Assembly (NCBI GenBank): GCA_021770615.1
Contig: JAETQR010000014.1
Location: 1-64,000, forward strand
Direction of reading: 5' to 3'
Length of the DNA: 64,000 bases
Source of the DNA: Lachnospiraceae bacterium
Lineage (GTDB): Bacteria > Bacillota_A > Clostridia > Lachnospirales > Lachnospiraceae
Positions 9,825 to 18,074 of the stretch are shown piece after piece; position 1 is the first letter of the stretch; every line of letters starts with the position of its first letter. A program made the position numbers and the translations under genes. The notes beneath the pieces are model-generated. The model saw only the letters and a program-made list of their open reading frames with translations. It searched no databases and was not told the DNA's origin.

Positions 9825-9852
9825 AGTATAGCAGAATTCCGAAAAAATGCAA
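9825..9852 (-). promoter_or_regulatory. Sigma-A type promoter reading toward pth
   Basis: TTGCAT, 16-base spacer, TATACT on the minus strand. Transcripts would start about 150 bases upstream of pth and pass through the hairpin at 9728-9758. Confidence 0.5.
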
Positions 9853-9979
9853 CAAATTTTTCAATTTCATAAGCCTGCTTGAATTACTATTGAATTTTCA
9901 CAAAAATAATACATTGCATAAGTAAGCCACCAACCATAGCGAATTCATTGACCCATGGATCAGGGGAACATACTTTATC

Positions 9980-10555
9980 TTACAAATCATAAAATCCTTT
10001 TATGCGATATACGTCTAACTCCCTATGATCTTCATTCCATCCTGCGGGAAAACAATATACTTTAATCTTATCTTTTAATGCCAGTAAATTTTCTGCTTTG
10101 TCATCGATCAACAGATCTATGTTTTTTTCAATACATATATTATACTTATCCGCTGCAGTATTTTTTTCCGAGCAATAAAAAATTTCATCATAATAAAAGT
10201 GATTTTTCTTTAGCCAGTATGTTAGCATCCAACGAAAGATTTTTCCTGTAATTCCCATTTCTGTCGTGTGGGCACGTCCGGTAACTATAAAAATTTTATG
10301 TCCTTTTTTATGCATACTCTCTGCGTATTCTGCCGCTCCTTTAGTCATCGGCTCTTTTAGACAATATGCCCAGATATATCTGATCCAAAATTTTTCCCGT
10401 TCTTTCTTTGTACAGTCAAAAATATCACATATATCGTATCCTTTTGGATTTTTAATATTTCGATGGAGTTTATCACAAAAATATTTTTTGCCATACCTGA
10501 GCTGAAAACGTTCTACATCTACCAATACACCATCTACATCAATTCCTATGTTCAT
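9980..10555 (-). CDS. HAD-superfamily 5'-nucleotidase-like phosphatase
   Basis: 191 residues. The HAD motifs are in order: DVDG with nucleophile Asp at 6 and acid Asp at 8, IVTGR near residue 95 and IDDKAEN near 151. Overall it resembles the C-type 5'(3')-deoxyribonucleotidase / NT5C group, but the substrate cannot be read from the sequence. It starts 2 bases after the stop of the large acyl fusion gene, so it is almost certainly translated with it. Given the neighbours, a lipid phosphate or nucleotide product of acyl activation are both possible substrates; this is inference. It is the last gene of the acyl block before a terminator. Confidence 0.75.
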   Translation of the reverse strand: MNIGIDVDGVLVDVERFQLRYGKKYFCDKLHRNIKNPKGYDICDIFDCTKKEREKFWIRYIWAYCLKEPMTKGAAEYAESMHKKGHKIFIVTGRAHTTEMGITGKIFRWMLTYWLKKNHFYYDEIFYCSEKNTAADKYNICIEKNIDLLIDDKAENLLALKDKIKVYCFPAGWNEDHRELDVYRIKGFYDL

Positions 10556-10557
10556 AG

Positions 10558-13500
10558 TCAGTCGCCCCCCAAAGTATGTCTTAATTGCTTTAATATTTCT
10601 GTCTCAGAACGATCATCCGGGAAAATAGGTGGACAAATGTCTATTTCAAGTTCAAATCGTCTACATTTTTTCCAATTAAATAATCTTGGAATTTTTTTAT
10701 GTCTGGGAAAAATTTCAAAACCCCCTTTAATATGTATTGGAAGAATAGCGACGTGAGTGTCTTTTGCTATTTTTACTGCGCCTTTTTTCAATTCCATCAA
10801 ACTTCCGTCACGTGTTCTTGCACCTTCTGGAAATATAATAGCATTCATCCCCCTTTTCAAACAGTTTTTAATATGCTCGATTTCCGGATGTACTCCTTGA
10901 TCACGATTAACAGAAATACCACCTAACATACGAAAAAATCTTTTTGAATCCTGACTGCGCTCTATGGCTGCTAATGTAACTATATTGCCAATGTCTATCT
11001 TTTTACCCAATGCAGTAAGTATCCAGACCGGATCAAAATAACTGGTATGATTAGCACATAAAATATAATTTTTATCTGATTCAAAATTATTAATTCCAGT
11101 AATATAATATTTTCTTATTTTTTGGGACCATTGTATAATACGGGATAGATTTATTAAATCCCTCTTGTTCCGGGGGGGGGGATTGTCTTTTCCCAGCATG
11201 TATGACAACTGCTTTGTCATCCCTTTATACGGTTGCAGCAATGGTAGAAACTGAACAGAAAGCTTATACCGTCCATCTTTGTTCAAAACGCATGGCAATT
11301 TTCTATGCTTCGGGAAAATCTCATAGGCCCCTTCGATTCTTACTGGTAAAACGGGAATCTGATTTTCTAATGCCAGTCTTTCTGCTCCTGCTTTTAGATT
11401 CCCAAGTTCTCCATTATTTGTCCGTGTTCCCTCTGGATGAATTAACACAATTTTTCCATCCTGTACACACTCGGTAACTCTTTTCATTGCGGGGCTGGTA
11501 TTACCGTTTCTGTCAACAGGAATTCCGCCCATGATCCTTAACCCTCCTCTGAAAAGTCTATGTTTTAAATGTTCTTGTTTTGCCAGACAACAAAACTGTT
11601 CCAGGTCAATTTTCCCATCTGATGCAATCAAAATCCACATGCCATCCAGATGGCTTTCATGATTTGCACAAATTATATAAGGACCGTTTGGAGGTATATT
11701 TTCTAGTCCTGAAGTTTTTAAAGAGTAACATAATCTGGTCAGCTTTTCGATAAAGGATATTATCCACCTATCTATTTTGCGACGTTTTAATGGAAAATCA
11801 TTAATATCGTATTCCGTTATAACTTCCAGACTGCTTTTATCCGCATCGATCATTTGGCATAGTTCGCTTACCGTTATTTGTGGTGAAATATATTTTGACA
11901 CATCAACATGAAATGCACTCTCAATCTCCACACATAAGCCAAATAAGTTTAATGAATCTAACCCCAGATCATATTCTAATACCAGATCATGTGTGATATC
12001 TGTCTCTATGCCCAATTTTAAAAATATCTGTTTCAGTTTTTCATATGTACTAAGGTTTTCTTTGCCAGAATATTTGCTTTCTCCTGCTTTTGTTTCCATT
12101 ATACTGTTTTCATCATATTGTTTGCGTAATTTATATCTTTGTACTTTACCAATTTTCGATAATGGAATTTTATTTGTAAACAAAACACTGGAAACACGAA
12201 AATTTCCTCCTACTTTCGCAGAATGTTCCAATATTTCATGTCTGATACGGTTCTCATCAAGCTCGTTGTTTTTTTCGATGAAGAATACGATATCATCATA
12301 ATCTTTTTCCTTTGCTGTAACTCCAACGCAAGCAGAAACGACATCTTTGGGAATACAGGATGCGTAAAGCCGCTCGATTTGTTCGGGAGAAACCTTTTCC
12401 CCATTTGGGAGATGGATACTCTCCTTGCTTCTCCCTGTCACATGCAGATACCCTCTGCTGTTTATGTAACCCAGATCCCCTGTTTTGAAATATTCCCCCT
12501 CATATGCCTGTTCTGTAGCAACAGCATCACGAAAATACCCTTTCATCTGACAAGGGGATTTTACCTGGATTTCCCCCTGTCCTTTTTTATTCTGATTTCC
12601 AATTCGTATAGAAATTTCTGGAAAACGGCTCAGTTTTCCCACTGCATTACCGGGATAATTATCTGATATTGTCGTGGTCACTATCGGCAAATTTTGCTCC
12701 GTGGCAGCGTAAGTATTCATCCATCGATATCCCAGATTCAGAAAAAAGTGACTCACTTCCTTTGTAGCCAGGCCGCCGCCCACACCCAGATATATCATTT
12801 CTCCCCCGAAAACCCGCCGGTTTATACTTCGAAACACATGTTTCCCAAGGTTGACATGCAGATATTTGCGAAATAAGCCACAGAGGCTGATCAGAGACAA
12901 AATTATCCTGCCGGATTGCGTATTTTTAATTTCTTCTGTTATTTTCTGCTGAAATGTTTCATATATTTTAGGAACCATACCAAATCCATTCGGATGGTAT
13001 TTTTGAAATCCTTCCAATAATTTTTTGGAATTTGCATTTTCTAACAACCCTATCTGACCACCACCTAGGAAAATCGCCAAAAAAGTAGAAAAACCCGATA
13101 TATGAAATAACGGAAAAACAACTAAATAACGGATGTCTGTTGTTCCAAATGCCCGTAAAAGAATTTCTGCTGAACATAACTGCCCCTCATAGGAGATCAT
13201 TACCCCTTTGGGATCACTGGTCGTTCCAGAAGAATATAAAATCGCCATTACTTCTTCATCCGGATCCGTAGTTGGACTGAGAGAATATTCTCTTTCACAA
13301 AACTGACACCCTGTTTCAAGACTGAAAACAGGGTATTCGTTTTCGTAATCCTTAACATCCCTGTTATAATATGCAGAATTTGTTATAATCGCCCGTATAT
13401 CACTTTTTTCAATCAGATAATCCAACTCCTCTTTGGGCTGTTCGCCATCCAGAAGGACACAGGTGGCACCGTATATTGCCAATGCTATAATCATTCTGCA

Positions 13501-13713
13501 TGCTTCCGGTGAAATTGGAGATAACAGAAGAACCCGATCCCCTTTACAGATGGTACTCTTTTCTATATGAGTTATCATTTGCCCCACCTCTGCCCGAAAT
13601 GTTTCGTATGTCCATTTTTCTACGGTGCCATTATCCTTAAAATAACGGATAAATTCCTTATCCGTATTTTGATTGCATATATGATTTACTTTTTCAATAA
13701 AATTTCTATGCAC
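10558..13713 (-). CDS. Acyl-ligase / acyl carrier / double PlsC acyltransferase fusion
   Basis: 1051 residues with four modules. (1) AMP-dependent acyl ligase, about 1-530: P-loop SSGTTSDPKG at 161-170, TYAATEQ at 334-340, TGD at 411-413, and a C-terminal lysine in PLSKIGKVQR near 523. (2) Acyl carrier domain, about 555-625: LGLDSL with phosphopantetheine-type Ser587. (3) PlsC 1, about 645-830: NHESHLD at 684-690 and HPEGTR at 759-764. (4) PlsC 2, about 855-1045: NHTSYFD at 888-894 and FPEGAR at 961-966. All catalytic motifs are intact. It should activate an acyl chain, load its own carrier domain and pass the chain to an acceptor. The order differs from E. coli Aas, which has PlsC before the ligase. 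The start is GTG with AAGGAG 9 bases upstream. A run of ten Cs falls between modules 3 and 4. The lipid product is unknown. Confidence 0.88.
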   Translation of the reverse strand: MHRNFIEKVNHICNQNTDKEFIRYFKDNGTVEKWTYETFRAEVGQMITHIEKSTICKGDRVLLLSPISPEACRMIIALAIYGATCVLLDGEQPKEELDYLIEKSDIRAIITNSAYYNRDVKDYENEYPVFSLETGCQFCEREYSLSPTTDPDEEVMAILYSSGTTSDPKGVMISYEGQLCSAEILLRAFGTTDIRYLVVFPLFHISGFSTFLAIFLGGGQIGLLENANSKKLLEGFQKYHPNGFGMVPKIYETFQQKITEEIKNTQSGRIILSLISLCGLFRKYLHVNLGKHVFRSINRRVFGGEMIYLGVGGGLATKEVSHFFLNLGYRWMNTYAATEQNLPIVTTTISDNYPGNAVGKLSRFPEISIRIGNQNKKGQGEIQVKSPCQMKGYFRDAVATEQAYEGEYFKTGDLGYINSRGYLHVTGRSKESIHLPNGEKVSPEQIERLYASCIPKDVVSACVGVTAKEKDYDDIVFFIEKNNELDENRIRHEILEHSAKVGGNFRVSSVLFTNKIPLSKIGKVQRYKLRKQYDENSIMETKAGESKYSGKENLSTYEKLKQIFLKLGIETDITHDLVLEYDLGLDSLNLFGLCVEIESAFHVDVSKYISPQITVSELCQMIDADKSSLEVITEYDINDFPLKRRKIDRWIISFIEKLTRLCYSLKTSGLENIPPNGPYIICANHESHLDGMWILIASDGKIDLEQFCCLAKQEHLKHRLFRGGLRIMGGIPVDRNGNTSPAMKRVTECVQDGKIVLIHPEGTRTNNGELGNLKAGAERLALENQIPVLPVRIEGAYEIFPKHRKLPCVLNKDGRYKLSVQFLPLLQPYKGMTKQLSYMLGKDNPPPRNKRDLINLSRIIQWSQKIRKYYITGINNFESDKNYILCANHTSYFDPVWILTALGKKIDIGNIVTLAAIERSQDSKRFFRMLGGISVNRDQGVHPEIEHIKNCLKRGMNAIIFPEGARTRDGSLMELKKGAVKIAKDTHVAILPIHIKGGFEIFPRHKKIPRLFNWKKCRRFELEIDICPPIFPDDRSETEILKQLRHTLGGD
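11172..11181 (-). repeat. Ten-C homopolymer inside the acyl fusion gene
   Basis: The coding strand has ten Cs in a row (three Pro codons plus the first base of an Arg codon, about residues 845-848). It lies exactly between the two PlsC domains. Gain or loss of one base would shift the frame and remove PlsC 2. Confidence 0.9.
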
Positions 13714-13762
13714 TGTATTTCTCCTTTTTATGTATTTGGTATAATATTTTCATGTAAGCTTT

Positions 13763-14659
13763 TTATTTCTTTACATATTTTTCTTTTTCGGTCTTTTGTA
13801 TAATTCCCGGGACAAAGTTTTTACCTTCATCCAAATGATATTCATTTTCTATCATCCGTCCCTCTTTAGAAAGCAGAAATTTCATTTCACGCTCAGAATC
13901 GTACTCGACTCCTGAAAACCCAAATTTTTTTAGGTATGTATGGTTTAAATATATTTTCTGCCTTACATTTTTAAAAGAGTGTTTTGTTATTCCAAGCTCT
14001 TTCCACAATTCTATACGGCTTTGTTCCATAGCAGACTGCAGCATATCAGTTTGCACTATCAAACTTTCATTCCGCAATATATTAATTGGTTTTCCAAATT
14101 TAATAATGCATTTAGAGTAAATTTCTTTTTCTTTGAAACATATTTCAGGGGTTTCAACATACTCAAAAATTGTTGGAATTATTGGAACTTGTGTTATTGC
14201 TGCAATATTTGCAGCTCCCGCTTTTATTGGGAGCATTGGCTTATAGGGATGCAGATTCCATGTTGACTCTCCAAAAATAACACCAGCCCTTCCGCATAAC
14301 ATATTAGCAGCAAACTCAATAGTCCCTTTGTTTATAGAAGATTTTTCTTTTCTGTCAATCAGGACTCCTCCGCAGCAAATGAAAATAGATTTTATAATTG
14401 TGCTTATCTCTTCGTTTGATGCCAGAAATGTGATGTTAATACCTGCTTTTGAAAAAGCTTCCTGCATGGTTAAAAAATCGTGGGCATTAGAATGATTGCA
14501 GAAAAATAGTCCTCTTCTATTTTGGGGAATGTTTTCCGTTCCCCTTAGCTCAAAATTATAATTTCTTATTTTGGGTGCTATTCCGGTAATCATTTTCTGG
14601 CATATACCATATATTTTCTTTTCCTTTTTTAATCTGAAACCTGCGCAATATTTGTTCAA
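13763..14659 (-). CDS. PlsC-like 1-acylglycerol-phosphate acyltransferase family protein
   Basis: 298 residues. The acyltransferase motifs are NHSNAHDF (HX4D, near residue 55) and GESTWNLHP near 145, where GEST replaces the usual PEGT, a variation also seen as PEAT in the 16942 gene. The C-terminal 80 residues are a charged extension without a recognised domain. It probably transfers an acyl chain from ACP or CoA to a lipid or other acceptor at the membrane. The frame begins with TTG overlapping the stop of a 35-codon open frame; no clear ribosome site precedes it, so the start is uncertain. It is AT-rich like the rest of the block and lies 49 bases upstream of the fusion gene. Confidence 0.78.
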   Translation of the reverse strand: MNKYCAGFRLKKEKKIYGICQKMITGIAPKIRNYNFELRGTENIPQNRRGLFFCNHSNAHDFLTMQEAFSKAGINITFLASNEEISTIIKSIFICCGGVLIDRKEKSSINKGTIEFAANMLCGRAGVIFGESTWNLHPYKPMLPIKAGAANIAAITQVPIIPTIFEYVETPEICFKEKEIYSKCIIKFGKPINILRNESLIVQTDMLQSAMEQSRIELWKELGITKHSFKNVRQKIYLNHTYLKKFGFSGVEYDSEREMKFLLSKEGRMIENEYHLDEGKNFVPGIIQKTEKEKYVKK

Positions 14660-14763
14660 TGCAAAAAATAGTGTATTTTTTCATATTCATCCAGATTTTC
14701 TATCTCTTTACAGTTTAAAAGCTTTACATCCATCTCTGAAACCTTCTTGCTTTTGAAGCCCAT
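14656..14763 (-). CDS. Possible 35-residue peptide ahead of the PlsC gene
   Basis: A short frame starting MGFKSKKVSEMDVKLL and ending in a TGA that overlaps the TTG start of the PlsC gene. No ribosome site is visible. Its first ten codons match, in frame, a stretch at about 16893-16930 that is interrupted by a stop (GFKNKTVSE, then TAG). This suggests a duplicated and decaying module more than a stand-alone gene. Confidence 0.25.
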   Translation of the reverse strand: MGFKSKKVSEMDVKLLNCKEIENLDEYEKIHYFLH

Positions 14764-14812
14764 TTTTATCATACAGTTAATGTTTTACTCGTTATTTAAA
14801 GGAGAATTTATT

Positions 14813-16627
14813 CTATATTTTTAGAGAGTTGAGCATATTTTCTAAATATGCCACATTTCTTTTACCACTTTTTGTCAAGGCAAATGATTGTTCGTTTGAA
14901 AGCAACTGTATTGAATATATGTCCATCATTTCTTTTCCATATTCCTGTATAACTGCTTCCTTTATTTTACCGATCAAAGCATCTTCTTCTATCTCTTTAC
15001 CCGGATATTTTTCAATATAGGAAACTATTCTTTTTCCATTTGTCACAGTTTCACAAGATAAAATGCTTTTATCTTTTAACACAATGTTAGAAATTTTATA
15101 CATTGGAAGCATATGATTATTTTTTAATTTAATTTCACTGCCCACCCTGCCAATCATGTGAATTCTTCCATGTTTATCCATATATGCCCAAACAAAACAG
15201 TTTGCCCATATCCTTCCATACGCATCTCGAACAAAAAAATTTATGGTTGATTTAATGTCATTTCGATACTCTTTCATTGTACATGGCGAATTCGCAGCCA
15301 ATATCCCCACTTTGCCATAAGTACACTCTGTTCCATCTTCGTTTAAAATTATCGGTTCTGCTAATTGGAAGGGGACTAGACCATAATCCCGTTTAAATAA
15401 TCTTTCTCTTGTCCCTTTCAACAAGGTAAAAAAGAGTCCCCCATGCTCACAATCTCCACCACCAACTGAGATTGTAGCTGGGCGTAAAATTCTAGGCAGC
15501 ATATCCCTGCCTGCATCCAGCTTTTTTAAACAGGCATTGATATACTCTTCTTCATTCCTGGACATGCTTTCACCAACTGCTACTGCATTTACAATAAAAG
15601 ATAACTTTTTCCCTTTCAGAACTCCATCTATACTCAAATTCTTCATTGCTCGAATCCAAAAACTTCTGGTAGCCGGTACAAATCCAGGTTTATTTATAAT
15701 TAAACTTCTTCCAAAAAAATTCTCGTTATATATTGGTTCACAAGCTACTGTACATTTTTGCATTAACGTATCAGATATGCTTGATACCAAATCTGTATTT
15801 GAATGTGTAGGAATATGAGCTAAACCTCTCATATTTCTCATTGCAGGCATCAAAGACAAATCCGGATCATGAAATCTTCCAATAGAAATATAACTTCTAT
15901 TTGTATGTATAATAGCTTTAGGCCAACCAACTTTTGTAGAACCACTGGTATATGTTATAGTAAATTCCGTGTCCAAACCAATTTCCCCATCACTTAACAT
16001 ACCACAATAATCATTTCCAATAGACAAAAAATCTTTTAACAGCAAAATATCTGAATCCCTTTTTTTTATCTTTTGTGCATGATTCTTAAAATCATAGTAA
16101 CCGCTGTCATATTCCTTATAAGGATTTTTACCATCAGGTAATGAATCTGTTAACGAAATGATTACACAATATTCAAATTCCTTTATATCAATATGCATTT
16201 TTAATTGTTCATAACAATTATCGCTAATAAATATAACTTTCTTCTCTCCAGCATAACAGTTTTTTCTAAGACATTCTGGATCAAATTCTTCACAAATAAA
16301 ATTGATAATTGCTCCAATTTTATTTGCACTCAACATCAAATAAATTACTTCCGGAATATTCGCCATGCATGCAATGATTTCATTTCCCTTAGAAATTCCT
16401 ATGGCTTTCAATGATCTGGCAAATTTAATTGAGACTTCTTGCATCTTCCTATAGCTAATTTCATTTCCACGATAAAAAATTGCAGAATTATCCATATTAT
16501 CCTTATTTCTAAGCATTATCTCCTTATACCATGAATGATTATGATTTTGTTGCAATTCTTCTAATGCTCTGTTAACTTTTCTTTTATTCTTAACATGTCT
16601 TCTTTGTTGTGATGGCAGCATATTCAT
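14813..16627 (-). CDS. AMP-dependent acyl-CoA/acyl-ACP synthetase family protein
   Basis: 604 residues of the adenylate-forming superfamily. The P-loop is TYTSGSTKVGWPKA at about 225-238, where KVGW interrupts the usual STG-PKG spacing. A VGGGDCEHGG stretch, a YGKVGILA block, the hinge region GRVGSEIKL and a C-terminal lysine in LTKSGKRN follow, so it could form and use an acyl-adenylate. The domain starts at about residue 40, so this protein has its own N-terminal lobe and does not need the short gene just upstream. The ATG is 2 bases after that gene's stop. Its substrate is unknown; long-chain fatty acids fit the PlsC neighbours. Confidence 0.8.
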   Translation of the reverse strand: MNMLPSQQRRHVKNKRKVNRALEELQQNHNHSWYKEIMLRNKDNMDNSAIFYRGNEISYRKMQEVSIKFARSLKAIGISKGNEIIACMANIPEVIYLMLSANKIGAIINFICEEFDPECLRKNCYAGEKKVIFISDNCYEQLKMHIDIKEFEYCVIISLTDSLPDGKNPYKEYDSGYYDFKNHAQKIKKRDSDILLLKDFLSIGNDYCGMLSDGEIGLDTEFTITYTSGSTKVGWPKAIIHTNRSYISIGRFHDPDLSLMPAMRNMRGLAHIPTHSNTDLVSSISDTLMQKCTVACEPIYNENFFGRSLIINKPGFVPATRSFWIRAMKNLSIDGVLKGKKLSFIVNAVAVGESMSRNEEEYINACLKKLDAGRDMLPRILRPATISVGGGDCEHGGLFFTLLKGTRERLFKRDYGLVPFQLAEPIILNEDGTECTYGKVGILAANSPCTMKEYRNDIKSTINFFVRDAYGRIWANCFVWAYMDKHGRIHMIGRVGSEIKLKNNHMLPMYKISNIVLKDKSILSCETVTNGKRIVSYIEKYPGKEIEEDALIGKIKEAVIQEYGKEMMDIYSIQLLSNEQSFALTKSGKRNVAYLENMLNSLKI

Positions 16628-16629
16628 GA

Positions 16630-16857
16630 TCAGTCTCCTTTATCTTCTTTATTAATATTTCTAAACAATTCTTTATATGTTATCATTCTGTCATAGTAAT
16701 TAAGAGCCACATCGTCCAGATGTTCCTTATTATTTCCCCAGAGATATTCATATATTGTACCTTTCGGTAGTGGCTTATTTATAGATTCCCCTGAATAATA
16801 TTTTAACCAAGGTTTATCGATAGATGGATAACCTGTAAGTTCTTTTTCTTCTTTCAC
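16630..16857 (-). pseudogene. N-terminal fragment of a second acyl-CoA synthetase
   Basis: 75 residues when started at a GTG with AGGAG 8 bases upstream. The text YPSIDKPWLKYYSGE then KGTIYEYLWGNN and YYDRMITYKELFRNI matches the first 75 or so residues of clostridial acyl-CoA synthetases, ending where the AMP-binding core would begin. The next gene repeats this region with its own version (NEISYRKMQ), so this is probably the leftover of a truncated or recombined synthetase. It may still be translated, since its ribosome site and frame are intact and it abuts the next start. Confidence 0.65.
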
Positions 16858-16886
16858 TATAAGTGCTCCTTTCTCTATTCCATTCA

Positions 16887-16925
16887 GCTTCAAAAGCTAC
16901 TCCGAAACGGTCTTGTTTTTGAAGC
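16887..16925 (-). other. Hairpin between PlsC-like gene and synthetase fragment
   Basis: A 9-bp perfect stem (GCTTCAAAA / TTTTGAAGC) with a 21-base loop and no T-run. The same flanking text recurs near 14740-14765, suggesting a duplicated segment. Confidence 0.4.
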
Positions 16926-16941
16926 CCTTTCTTATATACTG

Positions 16942-17664
16942 CTAGTTTTTTCCCAATACACACCCCTGTTCATAATCAAAATTATACCAAGGGTATTCTT
17001 GAAGTATCGAGTTCCTTTCTTTCTCCCATTCCTCCTGCAAACCGCATTCTCTCCTAAGCGGTTTATCCCATAGTTGTTCCCATATCATCCATTTGCAGGT
17101 TGCCATTTCATCGCGTAATATATCAATCCCCGCCTTTTTATTTTTTATGGTCTCACAAGTCAGAATTTTTCCAAATCTGACATAGCATGTATCTTTTCTA
17201 TATTCTAATACAATCGGTTGTATCGGCGTCCCTGTCTGCAACGATAGTTGTATAATTCCCCAATACATCGGCAACATCAACAGTGATGGTTCTAAATTCC
17301 AAGTTGCCTCAGGGAATATCGTCAGACTACCTTCTTGTTCCAATATTTTTTTCATAAGATTATACGCCTTTTCCTTACTCTCGCCATTTTTTCTGTCTAC
17401 CCATATTGTCCCTTTCAAAATAAAACCAAACCTATCCGATAATCTCATCTTTTGTTTTCCCGCAAGTAAGAAATTATGTTTTTCCAAAAGCTCTGTAACA
17501 ACAGGAACATCCCACATACAGGAATGATTTACTGCATAAAGAGTTTTACCGGAAATTATTTGTGGCTGATTAAGGCAAACAATGTTCTTCTTATTATACA
17601 ACTTCATAATTTGCCGAACTACAGGGTGAATTAGTGTATGTATTTTTATTCTGTATAACCGCAT
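16942..17664 (-). CDS. PlsC-like acyltransferase family protein
   Basis: About 240 residues. NHSCMWDVP (HX4D) and FPEATWNLEP mark a PlsC/LPLAT fold; as in the 13763 gene, EAT/EST followed by WN replaces the usual EGTR, so the two form a subgroup distinct from the fusion's PlsC domains. There is no membrane segment beyond a mildly hydrophobic N-terminus. I start at ATG 17664 (MRLYRIKI), 6 bases after GAGG; an in-frame GTG at 17676 is possible. It is the first gene of the acyl block, so a promoter should lie upstream in the AT-rich region. Acceptor and acyl donor are unknown. Confidence 0.78.
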   Translation of the reverse strand: MRLYRIKIHTLIHPVVRQIMKLYNKKNIVCLNQPQIISGKTLYAVNHSCMWDVPVVTELLEKHNFLLAGKQKMRLSDRFGFILKGTIWVDRKNGESKEKAYNLMKKILEQEGSLTIFPEATWNLEPSLLMLPMYWGIIQLSLQTGTPIQPIVLEYRKDTCYVRFGKILTCETIKNKKAGIDILRDEMATCKWMIWEQLWDKPLRRECGLQEEWEKERNSILQEYPWYNFDYEQGCVLGKN

Positions 17665-17672
17665 ACTTTTCC

Positions 17673-17765
17673 TCACAAATCCAATTTTGAAAGCATATTC
17701 GCAACTATCCGTTCTATACTTTCAGTCTTTTTAGATACATCTATTATTTGCTTTGCTCTAGAATC
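17673..17765 (-). pseudogene. Possible remnant of a P-loop nucleoside/lipid kinase C-terminus
   Basis: An open stretch of 30 codons without a usable start, ending just at the start of the PlsC-like gene. It reads RAKQIIDVSKKTESIERIV and so on, similar in style to the last helix of small P-loop kinases. No upstream part of such a gene is present. Could be chance. Confidence 0.22.
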
Positions 17766-18074
17766 TCATATCAAGAAAGTGCAATCAATTTTCCGATTGA
17801 CTTTTAAGTAAATCTTTTTAAAATTCTGTTTTTCCAAAAACTTTCAACAATGTAGTGGTGTTAGAATTTATTTCTGATAAATTATTTTAGCACATGTCTA
17901 TCTCAAAAATTTTTCCGTTTTTTTCACTTTCATGTCATTGTCAAAATCATTCTAATCCCCTTGTTTTAACCGCATATCACGCAATCTCCGATAAAAAGTT
18001 GATTTGCCCATCTGTCACTTTTCAAAATTTCATCTATATTAAGGTCTCCCCACACCCCTTTTACAGAGTTGCAT

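Larger units (their letters stand above)
9664..9979 (-). other. 316-base gap: pth leader and downstream end of the acyl block
   Basis: No convincing full-length gene. It holds a sigma-A type promoter (9825-9852) and a terminator hairpin (9728-9758). After the hairpin there is a 36-codon open frame (9605-9715) with AAGGAG five bases before its ATG; it runs into pth in another frame. The part next to the HAD gene (9860-9979) shows nothing I can assign. Confidence 0.5.

Noticed and set aside
9980..17664. Aryl polyene or polyketide gene cluster
   Set aside because: Ligase, carrier and acyltransferase genes fit superficially, but there is no ketosynthase, ketoreductase or dehydratase.
17980..18000. 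Second sigma-D promoter (CCGATAAA)
   Set aside because: The upstream TAAA element is missing at the right distance and no gene follows closely.
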